Shown: positions 1 to 9,575, counted from the stretch's first letter. The stretch: 64,000 bases of DNA from an uncultured Oscillibacter sp. (GCA_902476875.1 CABSFC010000002.1:3916-67915), one strand, 5' to 3'. Made by a program: numbers and translations. The notes: generated by a model from the letters alone, not told the origin.

Positions 1-1
1 A

Positions 2-391
2 GGAGACTACCGCCTTCTGGCAGAGTTCAACGGCACGGTGCTTGCCGGACACTTCACCCCATACGAAACGCAGTTCATTACATGGAGCAGAACGGCGGAT
101 GGTATGGGACTGACTCTGGGCAACTACTTCTATGACAACTATGAAGGAGCCAAGCAGGATTTCGCTGTCCGCTCCGGCCTCATCCCAAGAGCGGAGATCT
201 TTTCCAAAGAGCAGCTTTCGGATATCTATAAAGCGGTGGATTTCTACCTGGAGATGGATGAGAGTCTGACAGACGGGCAGTTGGAGAGATTGGAACAGAC
301 GCTGAATCAGATTGAGGAATTGGTTCCTGAGCTTCAAGGTTCTCCTGATGCCTGCCAGCAGGATTGGGGAGAGCAGTCACTATCCATGTGA
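2..391 (+). CDS. 5'-truncated ICE cargo protein (partial)
   Basis: The reading frame is open to the left edge of the window, so only the C-terminal ~129 residues are present and the true start lies upstream. The GTG at 38 is in frame but has no convincing ribosome site. The visible part contains an acidic segment (YDNYEGAKQDFAVRSGLI) like that of large polyvalent cargo proteins in clostridial ICEs, then a predicted helical acidic tail. It ends in GEQSLSM, one of a set of Met-ended tails seen on many proteins here. I do not recognise a catalytic domain. The position ahead of ArdA-like genes suggests a cargo role, not a channel component. Confidence 0.6.
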   Translation, partial: GDYRLLAEFNGTVLAGHFTPYETQFITWSRTADGMGLTLGNYFYDNYEGAKQDFAVRSGLIPRAEIFSKEQLSDIYKAVDFYLEMDESLTDGQLERLEQTLNQIEELVPELQGSPDACQQDWGEQSLSM

Positions 392-465
392 TCATCACTA
401 AAAAGGCCGTGCCCAGAGGGGCTGGCCTGTCCTCCCTTCCCGGCACCGGCAGAAGGGAGAAAGCA

Positions 466-1167
466 ATGAGATACTTTATGCGGGGAACCCCGTGGGCAGG
501 GTATGAGGCCATGATGATGTCGGTACCCCGCAATGTCCCAAGAGGAGGCGGCAGACGCAGAGCCAGATTGGAGTACACCAGGGAAGATCTGGACTGCAAA
601 TTATGTATCGAGTACAGAGGGAAATCCCGATGCGCTCAGAAAATTTGTCCCTACCTTGTAGAACGGCTGGAGGCAGGCACTGTGAGCTACACTGAGCTTG
701 TACTGGAAGCATTCCGGGGTGCCATGAACAGACCGTTTACAGAGAGGCTGAAGTCCCTTTCAAGTGAACTGCGAGGCTGTCAGTATACCAGCGAGGAGCA
801 TCGCGGGAGGATGGAGGATTGCCTCCATGCCCTCTGGCCGGATGGGAATGTGACGAACAGCCAATGGCTGGCCGCCTGTTTCCTGATGACCTCTTCCGCC
901 AGCATCTGGCGGGAAGTGCGTGTCAGCCGTTACCCAAGGAAAATTGAGTGGGAACAGATCTCTATTACGCCGGAAACACTTCAGGATTATGTCCTGCTCC
1001 AGTCAGCCCGTTCTATTCTGGATGGGAAGACACGGATCAGCGCCTACGAACTAAGTGACCGGACTCTGGTCGATGATTTGACGCTGCGCGTCATTATGGA
1101 CGCTGCTGTGCTTGCCAGATTTGGGATCACACTGCTGGAGATTGGAGGAACTCTATGCGATACATGA
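466..1167 (+). CDS. Conserved cysteine-motif ICE protein, unknown function
   Basis: The protein has 233 residues. The ATG at 466 is chosen because GAAGGGAGAA sits just upstream; an in-frame ATG at 364 lies inside the preceding gene and gives an unlikely basic leader. Near residues 44-62 it carries a compact Cys cluster (CKLCIEYRGKSRCAQKICPY) that could bind a metal. The remainder is helical and unrecognised. The 3' end overlaps the next gene by 13 nt, implying translational coupling with the ArdA-like genes. No Met-rich tail is present (it ends GGTLCDT), unlike its neighbours. The function is unknown; a small zinc-binding regulator or cargo protein is possible. Confidence 0.65.
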   Translation: MRYFMRGTPWAGYEAMMMSVPRNVPRGGGRRRARLEYTREDLDCKLCIEYRGKSRCAQKICPYLVERLEAGTVSYTELVLEAFRGAMNRPFTERLKSLSSELRGCQYTSEEHRGRMEDCLHALWPDGNVTNSQWLAACFLMTSSASIWREVRVSRYPRKIEWEQISITPETLQDYVLLQSARSILDGKTRISAYELSDRTLVDDLTLRVIMDAAVLARFGITLLEIGGTLCDT

Positions 1168-2330
1168 TCAGTGCCGTGCTGGGGAATCCTCAGCACCCCG
1201 AATACGGCGACGCAACCATCCCCTTCCCGCTGACACGCGAGGAGTATGACGATTCTCTGGAAGTGCTGTCCGCACTGGAAATCGGCGATGCGGTTACGCG
1301 GGACTGCATCGTACAGAGCGTAGACAGCTTCTTCACCGTCCTTCATGCTATGGAGGGACAAACCGTCAATGTGGACGAGCTGGACTATTTGGCCAAACGT
1401 CTGGAAAGCTTTGACGATGGAGAAGCCGAACAGTTCCAAGCCATGGCATCCATGCTGAAGCTGACGGACATCAAGGACTTCATCAATCTGACCTTCAGCT
1501 GCCAGCAGGTCACTGTCATCGCGGATTTCTCTGATTTAAAGAGAGTCGGGCAGGATCACTACATGAATTTGCATGGTGGTAGTGCTTCCATGGAGGAGCT
1601 TGAAAATCTGGATGGCTATGAAACCGCACTCCTCCTCATTGAAAGCGGCACCGGTCAAATTACTCCCTATGGCGTGGTTTATGATAATGGCATGAAGCTG
1701 GAAGAACTCTATAAAGGGCAGGCTTTCCCTCCGTATTTCTATGAGGCCGGACCGATGTCGGTCGTCATTTCGATGAAGAATAACCCGGAAAAGTCGCTCT
1801 GGCTGGAGCTGCCCTCGCTGGACAGCCAGATAGACCGGGCGCTGGAGAAAGTGGGGATCGGGCAGACTGAGGAGCTGACCATTGCAGTGGATTGGAGCGA
1901 GATCCCCGCCGACTTCGCAGGTCTGCTCTGTGCGGAGCCGACAGACCTGCGTGAGCTGAACAGGATGTGCGCCGCCATCCACGATCTGGACCGCGAACAC
2001 ACAAAAAAGCTATGGAGTGCGGTGGAATACGCGCGGCCCAGATACGCATCCCAGGTTCAGCAGCTGGCGGAAAACATAGATCTGTTTGACTTCATCCCAG
2101 ATATTCAGAATGCCGCCCAGCTTGGCCGATATATGATCAGCGAGAGCGGAGGGTTTGACTACGATCCCAATTTGGATGACTTCTATGATTTTGAGGGCTA
2201 TGGGCGGAGAATGCTGGAAGATCAGAACGGAAAATTCGTTCAGGGCGGCTATATCGGCTACAACGGCGACCGGCCGCTGGAAGAACTGATGGATGAATAC
2301 ACGCAGGATCAGGGGATGCAGATGCTGTGA
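1155..2330 (+). CDS. ArdA-like antirestriction protein
   Basis: This is a 391-residue, strongly acidic protein. The start has TTGGAGGAA upstream. The segment LTDIKDFINLTFSCQQVTVIADFSD and the second half (ELNRMCAAIHDL, then LAENIDLFDFIPDIQNAAQLGRYM) follow the ArdA fold, with the ELxR..A..L and LxxYxxxxxxxxxELG patterns repeated. ArdA proteins mimic B-form DNA and occupy type I restriction enzymes, which protects incoming single-origin DNA after conjugation. The length is about twice a classical ArdA (~165 aa), consistent with tandem domains. It ends in DQGMQML, a Met-rich tail shared with other cargo. It is the first of several related genes. Confidence 0.75.
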   Translation: MRYMISAVLGNPQHPEYGDATIPFPLTREEYDDSLEVLSALEIGDAVTRDCIVQSVDSFFTVLHAMEGQTVNVDELDYLAKRLESFDDGEAEQFQAMASMLKLTDIKDFINLTFSCQQVTVIADFSDLKRVGQDHYMNLHGGSASMEELENLDGYETALLLIESGTGQITPYGVVYDNGMKLEELYKGQAFPPYFYEAGPMSVVISMKNNPEKSLWLELPSLDSQIDRALEKVGIGQTEELTIAVDWSEIPADFAGLLCAEPTDLRELNRMCAAIHDLDREHTKKLWSAVEYARPRYASQVQQLAENIDLFDFIPDIQNAAQLGRYMISESGGFDYDPNLDDFYDFEGYGRRMLEDQNGKFVQGGYIGYNGDRPLEELMDEYTQDQGMQML

Positions 2331-2356
2331 AAGTTCTAATAGACTTTCTGGTAAAA

Positions 2357-2383
2357 GTGTGGTATTTGTTGTGCTTACCACAC
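2357..2383 (+). promoter_or_regulatory. Hairpin directly upstream of ribosome site
   Basis: A perfect 8-bp inverted repeat (GTGTGGTA, 11-nt loop, TACCACAC) ends two bases before the Shine-Dalgarno GAGAGGAGG of the gene at 2404. The geometry would let the stem limit ribosome access or protect the mRNA between two cistrons. No U-tract follows, so a terminator is unlikely. Confidence 0.4.
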
Positions 2384-2403
2384 AGAGAGGAGGAATGATT
2401 CTA

Positions 2404-3420
2404 ATGTATGCAAACGCAAGGAAAGAAAAATTTGAAGCGGTCAAGCTGTTCGGAAAGCCCGCATTGTTCAGTAACAGCCGCATCCAGCATGACAGCGTAC
2501 CGGAACGATTCTATCAATACGATCTTCGCGGCTCAGACAATGACCCAGGCAGACCTGTATCGGTGGCAGATCATGTTGGTGTGAACCATGCGGGCACGGT
2601 GCTGACCACAACGCCTGTGAAATATCCCAAAGGAAAGAACTATCTCAGCATACGTGGGCGGATCGACTTTGCCGGACAGAAACTGAGCCTTGACGAGTTC
2701 TGCAGGCAACAGGGCCTGCCCGTCCCAGCTACTCCTGAATATGAGCTTTGCCCCGCCTCCCCGGATGAGGCGGGGCTTTTCTATGCTCAGACGCCGGAAA
2801 AGGACGCGGAGTTGGAAGCCATTGGTCATGTCCGCATCGACTTCGGCAGCAGCGGAAAAGAATTTTGGCACACATGGTGGCCGAGAGGCCCAGAGGAGCT
2901 GAACTCGCCGGAGTTTAAGGCAGAGTTAGGAAAAGTAGTCGATACCCTTCGGAAAACCGTCCTGAAAGATTCCGATTCCATGAAACGATACTGCCATGAG
3001 CATGGAGGAGCCATCGAAGGCGGCTGGCGGCAGAATTATGGCTATGTCGTGGACACCGGGCGATACCAGTTCTACCTGCGCTGCAATCCCGGCCGAGGGG
3101 ACTATAACGCCTATCTTACCTGTCTGGACAAGCAGGCCCAGAAACTGTCACAGGAGTCGGAAGTGATTGGCCGGCTGAGCTTTGCCAGCGGCGAGGTGCT
3201 GGAATACACCAGCGGTGAACAGTATATCGAGGCGCTGAAAGAGGAGCTGGAGTATATGGCGGCTACAGGGATGAAGTATGAAACTCTTACAGATGACCCT
3301 GCTGTCCGAAAAGCGGTAGACGATGTCCTCTACAACTTCGCGGGAGAAGAAAACTCACGTCCGCTGGAAGATTACGAAAACACACCCCGCGAGGGGATAA
3401 TAATGGGAGGTATGAGTTGA
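2404..3420 (+). CDS. LPD28-like large cargo protein
   Basis: The protein has 338 residues. The ATG at 2404 is preferred over 2395 because GAGAGGAGG lies 10 nt from 2404 but only 1 nt from 2395. The first ~85 residues (KLFGKPALFSNSRI, then FYQYDLRGSD and VNHAGTVL) resemble the LPD28 domain of polyvalent proteins of phages and ICEs. A second block around residues 135-240 (RIDFGSSGKEFWHTWWPRG, YCHEHGGAI) is common in clostridial ICE proteins but has no known role. The tail is IIMGGMS. The gene abuts the next ATG directly (TGA-ATG). It is probably recipient-directed cargo; the family call is from memory and moderate. Confidence 0.6.
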   Translation: MYANARKEKFEAVKLFGKPALFSNSRIQHDSVPERFYQYDLRGSDNDPGRPVSVADHVGVNHAGTVLTTTPVKYPKGKNYLSIRGRIDFAGQKLSLDEFCRQQGLPVPATPEYELCPASPDEAGLFYAQTPEKDAELEAIGHVRIDFGSSGKEFWHTWWPRGPEELNSPEFKAELGKVVDTLRKTVLKDSDSMKRYCHEHGGAIEGGWRQNYGYVVDTGRYQFYLRCNPGRGDYNAYLTCLDKQAQKLSQESEVIGRLSFASGEVLEYTSGEQYIEALKEELEYMAATGMKYETLTDDPAVRKAVDDVLYNFAGEENSRPLEDYENTPREGIIMGGMS

Positions 3421-4410
3421 ATGAAACAGGTACCAAAGGAATGGCTGGACTTTCTGCGCCAGCAGTATCCCGCGGGGAGCCGAATCAGGCTCCGGGAGAT
3501 GAAAGATCCCTATACTCCTGTGCCGCCCGGCACAATGGGCACACTGACATCTATCGATGATATTGGCACATTCCATGTCAGGTGGGACAACGGCAGCGGC
3601 TTGGGGCTGGTCATCGGAGAGGACAGTTTCTCGGTGCTGCCCCCGGAGCCAACCATGCTGAAGCTCTATATGCCCCTCACCGCCGACCTCTTTGAGCGAA
3701 ACGAGTGGGGTGACATGGAGCAAGAGAGTACGTTGCTGAATGGCCGGGAACTCCTGGGGTACGAGGGCGCAATCCTGAAAGCCATCCGTAGCAACAACGT
3801 CCCGGAGGAGAGCGAGAGTGGCATCATGCACTGGTACGGCGAGGAAGACTCCGTCAACGAGAAGGTCAAATCCGTGTTCTTCACGGTAGAGGAGCGGAAC
3901 GGGCAGCTCTGGGGTGTGGCGGAGTGCCGGGTGCAGGGGCAGCTCACGCCGGAGGAATACGCCGTCCTTACCGATTACATCTCCGGCCAGGCCTCGGACG
4001 GCTGGGGGGAGAGTTTCGAACAGCAGGAGATCCAGATCGGACGCGATGCGGAACTATATGTCCACCTCTGGAACAGCGATGACTGGAGCATCCAAACAGA
4101 GGAGGAATGCTTTGCACCGAAGCTGGCCGAGGGACTGCCTGATATGTGCTGGTCCATCCTTCCCGGTGAGGGCAAGCTCATCTGCATCAAGCGGGGCGAG
4201 AGCGGTTATTATCCAAGCGACTGGGAAACCGGAAGTCCGGAGGAAAACCGGAAAATTGCGGACTACAACAATCAAAAACGTGGGATCACCAAGTCACAGG
4301 AGGAAGCCATGCTCTGCGGCTCCATGCATGGCTGGGACTGTCCGGCCGCAGATCCCCAAAGCTACACGCAGGAACCGCCCCAGCAAATGGGAGGGATGTC
4401 TTTTGAATAA
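3421..4410 (+). CDS. DUF4314-containing cargo protein
   Basis: The protein has 329 residues. The N-terminal ~65 residues match DUF4314 ([20 protein letters not shown], then [15 protein letters not shown]), a small beta-barrel common in mobile elements. A middle region follows ([36 protein letters not shown]) and a C-terminal module ([20 protein letters not shown], then [11 protein letters not shown]). That module is repeated in the N-terminus of the next gene ([30 protein letters not shown]), which suggests domain shuffling. The protein ends QQMGGMSFE. The start abuts the previous stop. The biochemical role is unknown. Confidence 0.75.
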   Translation: MKQVPKEWLDFLRQQYPAGSRIRLREMKDPYTPVPPGTMGTLTSIDDIGTFHVRWDNGSGLGLVIGEDSFSVLPPEPTMLKLYMPLTADLFERNEWGDMEQESTLLNGRELLGYEGAILKAIRSNNVPEESESGIMHWYGEEDSVNEKVKSVFFTVEERNGQLWGVAECRVQGQLTPEEYAVLTDYISGQASDGWGESFEQQEIQIGRDAELYVHLWNSDDWSIQTEEECFAPKLAEGLPDMCWSILPGEGKLICIKRGESGYYPSDWETGSPEENRKIADYNNQKRGITKSQEEAMLCGSMHGWDCPAADPQSYTQEPPQQMGGMSFE

Positions 4411-5863
4411 GCAGGCTCTCGAACTGCCAAGGCAGTGCTATGCCGTGATGCCCGGCGATGGACGGCTGCTGGTTATCACCCGTGGGGAATGCGGATACAG
4501 GCATTCCCCGCTGGATACGGGAAACCGCACGGAAAACCGTTTCATTGCCGACCAGAAAAACGCGGAGTTCGGCGGCGTAACGCCTGAGCAGGAACGGCTC
4601 ATGATCGACGGGTCCATATTTGGGTGGGATCTTGTGTACAGCAGGATCGCCGGAAAGCAGTACCGCGCCCGGCATTTCATCATCGAACTCAGCAGTCCCT
4701 CCTCTTCCTTTGCCCATGCACAGGAACTCGTCCTCCCCGCCGACGATTATACGCTTCTTGACGCCTTTGAACAGCTTCATCTGTCACCCGGCGAGAGGCC
4801 GTACACAGAAATCATAAGCTATTCAAAGTTTGACTTTCTCTCTCCCCTCATGAAAGAAGACCCCGACCCGCTGAGATTGAATCATTTACTCCGCCGCCTG
4901 GATTCCATGGATCTCCCCGACCAGGAGATCTTCAAAGCGCTGGTGCAAATGGAAAATGAGAAGACGCCCCAAGAGCGTGTCTCCGTGGATCGTTTCATCG
5001 ATCTGGCTTACAGCACGGACTGCTGTGACATCCATCTCGGCATAACCTCGGATGAACAGCTGGGCAGGATCTATGCGGAAAACGGCTTTATGCCCGACCT
5101 GGACGACCTGCCGGAAAAACTCTTCGAAAGTCTGAACTTTAGGCAGATCGGGCGGGAAGAGCGGGAGCGCGAACACGGCATATTCACAGCCTATGGCTAT
5201 GTGATTCAGAACACCGAACCGAAACCAATCAGTCAAACGCTGGACTATGCCCTGCGCAAGCCGGACTATATGTTCAGGATCGGTGTCAAGAATTATCCCA
5301 TAGAAGGCTACACGCATATTGACACAGACACGGTCGCTTATTTAAATCTCCCGGCCTCTGAGCAGCAGTTCCAGGCTGTTTTGGATCAGCTGGGCAATTC
5401 CGACTGGCTGGGTACAGTGTTGGACAGCTTTGAAAGCATCCTTCCCGATTTTAAAGGCGCGGTGATCTCCACGGAGGACTTGCCGGAATTGAATGACCTT
5501 GCAAGGTATGTCCAGGAAATTGATGCATCTGGCCAACTCACCAAGTACAAGGCGGTTCTCAGCCTGTTGGAGTGTCCGGATATCTCCTCCGCCATTACTG
5601 CTGCCGAACATCTGGACGAATATATCCTGGATTCCCAGTGCCTGTCCGCCCAGGACTATGCTGAAGCGAACCTCCTTGACCTCCTGGATGATAGTGAAGC
5701 TGAACTGTTGCTCCCCAATGTGAATCTCTGGAGCTATGGAAAGACCCTCATGCAAAACGAGAACGCCGTATTGACGCCGTATGGCACGCTGTCCCGTCAG
5801 GATGGTCAACCCGTACAAGCTCCCGTTGAGCAGCCCTGGCAGGGCGGAATGGAGATGATGTAA
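4403..5863 (+). CDS. ArdA-like antirestriction protein with N-terminal ICRGESGY-type module
   Basis: The protein has 486 residues from a TTG at 4403, chosen because GGGAGG lies about 8 nt upstream and the gene then overlaps the previous stop by 8 nt. A later ATG (4448) would cut the N-terminal module. Residues 1-75 repeat the C-terminal module of the upstream protein. Residues ~90-470 carry at least two ArdA-type halves ([32 protein letters not shown]; then [33 protein letters not shown]). The composition is very acidic, as expected for a DNA mimic. The tail is WQGGMEMM. It is likely delivered or expressed early to protect transferred DNA from restriction. Confidence 0.72.
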   Translation: MNKQALELPRQCYAVMPGDGRLLVITRGECGYRHSPLDTGNRTENRFIADQKNAEFGGVTPEQERLMIDGSIFGWDLVYSRIAGKQYRARHFIIELSSPSSSFAHAQELVLPADDYTLLDAFEQLHLSPGERPYTEIISYSKFDFLSPLMKEDPDPLRLNHLLRRLDSMDLPDQEIFKALVQMENEKTPQERVSVDRFIDLAYSTDCCDIHLGITSDEQLGRIYAENGFMPDLDDLPEKLFESLNFRQIGREEREREHGIFTAYGYVIQNTEPKPISQTLDYALRKPDYMFRIGVKNYPIEGYTHIDTDTVAYLNLPASEQQFQAVLDQLGNSDWLGTVLDSFESILPDFKGAVISTEDLPELNDLARYVQEIDASGQLTKYKAVLSLLECPDISSAITAAEHLDEYILDSQCLSAQDYAEANLLDLLDDSEAELLLPNVNLWSYGKTLMQNENAVLTPYGTLSRQDGQPVQAPVEQPWQGGMEMM

Positions 5864-6901
5864 ATGGATTACTTCGAGGAAACACTGGGGAAACTCCCCG
5901 GCAGACAGGACGAGCATGAATGGCTCAGGGAAACATTGGCGTTTGCCAGTGAGCGGGAAAAGGCGATCCTTGCGGCTGGGCTTGAGAGAACGCCTCCAAA
6001 AAACGCAGCGGAGGCCGTCAATCTCATGCTTAATCTGGAAAGCTATGAGGTCTGTGTTGGCGCGAACTACTATGAGGCGCTGGGGCAGTATTTTCTGGAC
6101 TATGAGGTTGGCAGCCTGATTCCCACAGAAGCCCGGCAGTATATTGACCTGGAATCGCTGGGCAGAAAGTATGAGGACAACCATCCTGGCCTGTTCATCG
6201 GGAGCGACTACGTGGTCTATCCCGCAGATCAAACAACTGCGTTCTACGATGGCAGGGAGCTGCCCAGCGTGGGTGGCGACTGGAGCCTCCGCCTGAAGCT
6301 GGCTTCCCCTACCCACCCCGAGGGAGTGTGGGTAAAGCTGCCGGACTACCAGGAGATGACGGAAGAACGCCCAGGCGAGATTCGAATGGCGCTGAACGCG
6401 CTCGGCCTGAAAGATCTCGAATGGTGCGAGCTGCTGGATGCCAGGTGCTGTCTGCCGGGGATTGCCGGCCTGACAGAATACGAGGATCTGTCTGACCTCA
6501 TCTACGATGGTCAGAACCTCGGCATCATTCTGGACGAGCAGGGCCAGGGGCAGGAGCACTTCATGGAAAAATATCTGGCGGCGCTGGAGCTGGAGGGCTG
6601 CGACAGCCTGAAGTTTGCTCTGGATATTGGACAAAACATCAAGTGCTATGACATGGTACTGGTCAGTGGATTGGAGCAGACCGGGAAGGATGCCATTCTG
6701 AAACGTATGGGCGCAGAGGAACGCGAAATGTTCTCCGGCTGCGTCGACTTTGCTGGATACGCCCGAGCCATGCTGGAGCAGAGCGACTCTGTACCGGTTC
6801 TGGATGGCAAGGCCTATATCCGCAGGAATGGTCAAACTTTCCATGCGGAATATAGTGAGACTACTGGATCTGCACAGGACAGAGGAATGCAAATGATGTA
6901 G
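5864..6901 (+). CDS. ArdA-like antirestriction protein
   Basis: The protein has 345 residues, is acidic, and starts at the base after the preceding stop. The N-terminal segment (EAVNLMLNLESYEVCVGANYY, YEALGQYFLDYEVG) and the C-terminal segment (ALELEGCDSLKFALDIGQNI) both show the ArdA pattern, with a central region alike to the protein at 1155 (WVKLPDYQEM, IRMALNALGL). The first and fourth of these ArdA-like proteins are therefore paralogues. The tail DRGMQMM is nearly the same as that of the 1155 protein. A terminator follows 30 bp downstream, closing this cargo operon. Confidence 0.72.
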   Translation: MDYFEETLGKLPGRQDEHEWLRETLAFASEREKAILAAGLERTPPKNAAEAVNLMLNLESYEVCVGANYYEALGQYFLDYEVGSLIPTEARQYIDLESLGRKYEDNHPGLFIGSDYVVYPADQTTAFYDGRELPSVGGDWSLRLKLASPTHPEGVWVKLPDYQEMTEERPGEIRMALNALGLKDLEWCELLDARCCLPGIAGLTEYEDLSDLIYDGQNLGIILDEQGQGQEHFMEKYLAALELEGCDSLKFALDIGQNIKCYDMVLVSGLEQTGKDAILKRMGAEEREMFSGCVDFAGYARAMLEQSDSVPVLDGKAYIRRNGQTFHAEYSETTGSAQDRGMQMM

Positions 6902-6931
6902 ACAATGGAAAAGGGGCAATATTAATTACTG

Positions 6932-6979
6932 TAAGGGGCCGTATTCCCGAAAAGGGGAATCACGGCCCCTTCTTTTTTT
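6932..6979 (+). terminator. Rho-independent terminator
   Basis: AAGGGGCCGT pairs with ACGGCCCCTT, with a second inner stem (ATTCCC/GGGAAT), followed by TCTTTTTTTA. It closes the ArdA/LPD cargo operon. Confidence 0.85.
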
Positions 6980-7019
6980 ATGCCCTTTTCGGGGATCCAA
7001 GCCCGGAAAGGAGAAAGCC

Positions 7020-7322
7020 GTGAAAAAAGAAGCACTAAAGAACTGCCTGTACAGCGGCCACAGAGGAAGGAGCAAGGCTATCAGCGGGGACAGCCTGCGG
7101 AGGGAGCTTCACATGACGGAGAAGGAGATGCGAAAGTGCGTCAACAGGCTCCGCAGGGAGGGCGTCCCCATCTGCAGCGACCAGACGGGCTACTTCTATG
7201 CCCAAAGCGCCGACGAAGTCCTCACCACGATCCAGTTCCTGCTGAAGATGCGGCAGGGCCTGGAATCCGCCATCATGGGGATGAACAGTACCCTGCGTGA
7301 TTTTGTCCTCGAAAGAGGGTGA
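7020..7322 (+). CDS. Small HTH-type DNA-binding protein
   Basis: The protein has 100 residues from GTG 7020, with GGAAAGGAG upstream. Residues ~20-60 (ISGDSLRRELHMTEKEMRKCVNRLRREGVPI) read as a winged helix-turn-helix, and the following strand-like stretch is CSDQTGYFYAQ. The C-terminus is a helix (LLKMRQGLESAIMGM) that may dimerise. It overlaps the downstream methyltransferase by 4 nt (GTGA), so the two are co-translated. It may control the methyltransferase operon or assist its DNA targeting; no operator was identified. Confidence 0.7.
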   Translation: MKKEALKNCLYSGHRGRSKAISGDSLRRELHMTEKEMRKCVNRLRREGVPICSDQTGYFYAQSADEVLTTIQFLLKMRQGLESAIMGMNSTLRDFVLERG

Positions 7323-8299
7323 TAGCCATTGCATTTCCATTTCTTATCTGGGTGGGCAATAAGCAGAGGATCGCCCCCTACGTGCGGCAGATCATGCCCA
7401 AGCTTTTTGACCTGTATCTGGAACCGTTCGGAGGCAGCGGCGCGATTTTGCTGTCTTTGCCCAAAGACCCCAAGCGGCTTGACATCTACAACGACCTTGA
7501 ACGGGATCTCGTCAACCTCTTCCTCTGTGTGCGGGATCAGCCTCTCGCGCTCATCAAGGAGCTTAACTTCCTGCCGATCAACAGCCGCGAGGAATTCAAC
7601 GACCTTAAGCGGCTCCTCGCCCATGAGCCAGCACGGGAGGAGCTTGACCGATGGGAACAGGAGGAGTCTCGTATCGCGGAGGAGTGTTTTACTCCAGAGG
7701 AAGCCATGGAGCTGCAGAAGATCCTGCGCGGGAAGGCCAGGCTGCGGGACGTCCGCAGGGCGGCGGCGTACTATAAGGTCTGCCGCTTCAGCTTCAGCGG
7801 CACGCGCTCCTCCTATGGGGTAAAAAGAACCGTCATCGGGCATTTCCACGGGCTGCTCCAGAGAGCTGCCACAAGGCTTCAGGGCGTGGTCATCGAGTGC
7901 AGGAACGCCATTACACTGATCCAGGAGAGAGGCTCTCCCACCAGCGTGATCTACTGCGATCCGCCCTATGTGGAAACCGAAGATATGTATAGCCCCGAAT
8001 TCGGCGAAAAAGAGCACTGCGAACTCCATGAAACCTTGAAAACGAGTGATGCTTATGTGATCGTGTCCTACAATGACTGCGAATACATCCGCAAGCTGTA
8101 CAAGGACTTCTTCATCCTGGCATTTCGAAGGAACCACCCCATGTCCAAAAAGAAAGGGGAAACCTTTGGGGAACTGATTATAACAAACTTTGACCCTCGG
8201 CGCTTCATGGATAGCCAGCTGGATCTATTTGAAACGGCATCTGTCCGTGACCACATGGAACTGGTCAATATCCCTGAAGTTGTCCTAAAGGCTACGTGA
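7319..8299 (+). CDS. D12-class (Dam-type) N6-adenine DNA methyltransferase
   Basis: The protein has 326 residues and starts at GTG 7319 overlapping the HTH gene. Motif I (EPFGGSGA, residues ~35-42) binds S-adenosylmethionine, and motif IV (YCDPPY, ~211-216) is the catalytic DPPY of alpha-type N6-adenine methyltransferases. A VSYNDCEYIRKLY segment near residue 245 fits the following conserved region. Dam-type enzymes on ICEs modify the element so that recipient restriction enzymes ignore it. The target cannot be read from sequence; GATC is only a possibility. All core motifs are present, so the gene looks active. Confidence 0.88.
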   Translation: MIAIAFPFLIWVGNKQRIAPYVRQIMPKLFDLYLEPFGGSGAILLSLPKDPKRLDIYNDLERDLVNLFLCVRDQPLALIKELNFLPINSREEFNDLKRLLAHEPAREELDRWEQEESRIAEECFTPEEAMELQKILRGKARLRDVRRAAAYYKVCRFSFSGTRSSYGVKRTVIGHFHGLLQRAATRLQGVVIECRNAITLIQERGSPTSVIYCDPPYVETEDMYSPEFGEKEHCELHETLKTSDAYVIVSYNDCEYIRKLYKDFFILAFRRNHPMSKKKGETFGELIITNFDPRRFMDSQLDLFETASVRDHMELVNIPEVVLKAT

Positions 8300-8317
8300 T
8301 TCAGGAGGTAAACAAGA

Positions 8318-8830
8318 ATGGAAAAAAAGAAAGAAATTACATTTAGGGGTGCCATCATCCCCCGCTCTCAGCTGGAGGAGTGCGGCTTTGGCGATCAGGG
8401 GGCCACGGTCTATGCCATGCCCAGTGCAGTGATCGTGCTGCCGAAACAGATGACGGTCATGCCCCTGATCCGCGCCGTTGAGTCCCTGTCCAAGCTGTCC
8501 ACGGAACTCCTGCTGGAGCTGGTGGATGCCTGCGGCCTCTGCGATGGCTGCGGCGATGGCGGCGGCGAGCGCGAGGACTGTCCCTTTGACGCACCTGCGG
8601 AGATCCATCTCCCCGAGGAGCTGCTGGAGGAGGCCGGGATCCCCAAGGACTCCAAGCTCCGTGCATATCCCAATGAGGAGGAAAAGAGCATCCAGATCGT
8701 CATGGCGGATGACAGCTATGACCTCTCGGACATCGCCCCGGACACGCTGGATCTCCTGACCAGCCTGGGTATCTGCGTTGGGGAGCTGAAAGAGCTGATG
8801 CTCCTGGGCGAGGTGATCCACGATGCCTGA
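8318..8830 (+). CDS. Conserved ICE protein, AbrB-like C-terminal segment possible
   Basis: The protein has 170 residues, with a strong AGGAGGT before ATG 8318. It has a short Cys-rich stretch (CGLCDGCGDGGGEREDC) near residue 73 and an acidic second half. The segment IHLPEELLEEAGIPKDSKLR resembles the beginning of an AbrB/MazE-type swapped-hairpin domain, but without a clear basic DNA-binding strand. The stop overlaps the start of the next gene (ATGCCTGA). The function is unknown; a DNA- or metal-binding regulator is the best guess. Confidence 0.6.
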   Translation: MEKKKEITFRGAIIPRSQLEECGFGDQGATVYAMPSAVIVLPKQMTVMPLIRAVESLSKLSTELLLELVDACGLCDGCGDGGGEREDCPFDAPAEIHLPEELLEEAGIPKDSKLRAYPNEEEKSIQIVMADDSYDLSDIAPDTLDLLTSLGICVGELKELMLLGEVIHDA

Positions 8831-9563
8831 TTTCCCGCCGATCTACCCCTGCTCGGAGGCCGAGGCCCGTCGGTTGTGAGAGCATGACGAGTGGGAACAG
8901 AGCTTCCGACAGAATGTATCCTGCGCACGAGGCATCGAGATCGCCATCCGAGCCTGTTTCGATCAGGACGCGAATACCCTTGCGGATGGCTGCGCGGATC
9001 ATATACTCCGGAAGTATGGTTTCAAGCGCACCCATTTTGTACTCGCAAACAGCGTCAGGGACTTACCGTACAATGCGGATGTCAGCTCAGACAACGCCGC
9101 GTGGTGCAGGGAGCTGTATCTCCCGGACGGAGTAAAGAACCGCTATTTTGAGGTAGATACGGCATATGGACTTCTGGACCAGTTTATCAGCCAGACAAGA
9201 GCGTCATACGAAACGCTCCACCTGTTTGACGGGCGGCACTGCTCCAGCGAGGAAGACTACGAGGGTAAAGTTCTCATCCTCTCTCCCAGCGTCCTGAAAG
9301 AGTCCTGTTGGTCTGAGAAGAACCAGCTGTGGCTTGCCGAAAGCGGCTTTGGCTGCGATCCGGGAAAATCCGGCAGGGCCGTCTACGCCATCTGCCTCGG
9401 CGATGGTGAAAAGGCCAGATGGAACCGGGCGGACTTCCTCGGCGTGATCCGGGAGGAGTGTCTCCCCGATTGGGCCAGGGAGCAGCTGGAGAAACTGAAA
9501 AACGGGCAAACACTCGAAACGCCGGAAGACCACACCGGCGAGATCAACATGACAATACAGTAG
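8823..9563 (+). pseudogene. DUF3849 family gene interrupted by one in-frame TGA
   Basis: From ATG 8823 a single frame runs 246 codons to TAG 9561, broken only by TGA at 8877-8879 (codon 19). Residues on both sides belong to one family: PIYPCSEAEARRL before the TGA, and EHDEWEQSFRQNVSCARGIE, then CADHILRKYGFKRTHFVLAN, after it, matching DUF3849 proteins of clostridial ICEs. No good internal start exists after the TGA. The likeliest explanation is a point nonsense mutation (for example CGA, GGA or TGG to TGA) or a sequencing error. Readthrough is conceivable because nothing else is damaged and selection has kept 227 further codons open. Confidence 0.75.
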
Positions 9564-9575
9564 GAGGAATCAACT

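Noticed and set aside
5342..6919. 525-codon minus-strand frame opposite the ArdA-like genes
   Set aside because: There is no ribosome site and no family resemblance, and it covers two well-supported plus-strand genes.
8877..8879. Selenocysteine or general TGA recoding
   Set aside because: Many genes here use TGA as a normal stop. No SECIS-like stem was evident just after the codon, and the family has no Cys at this position that I know of.
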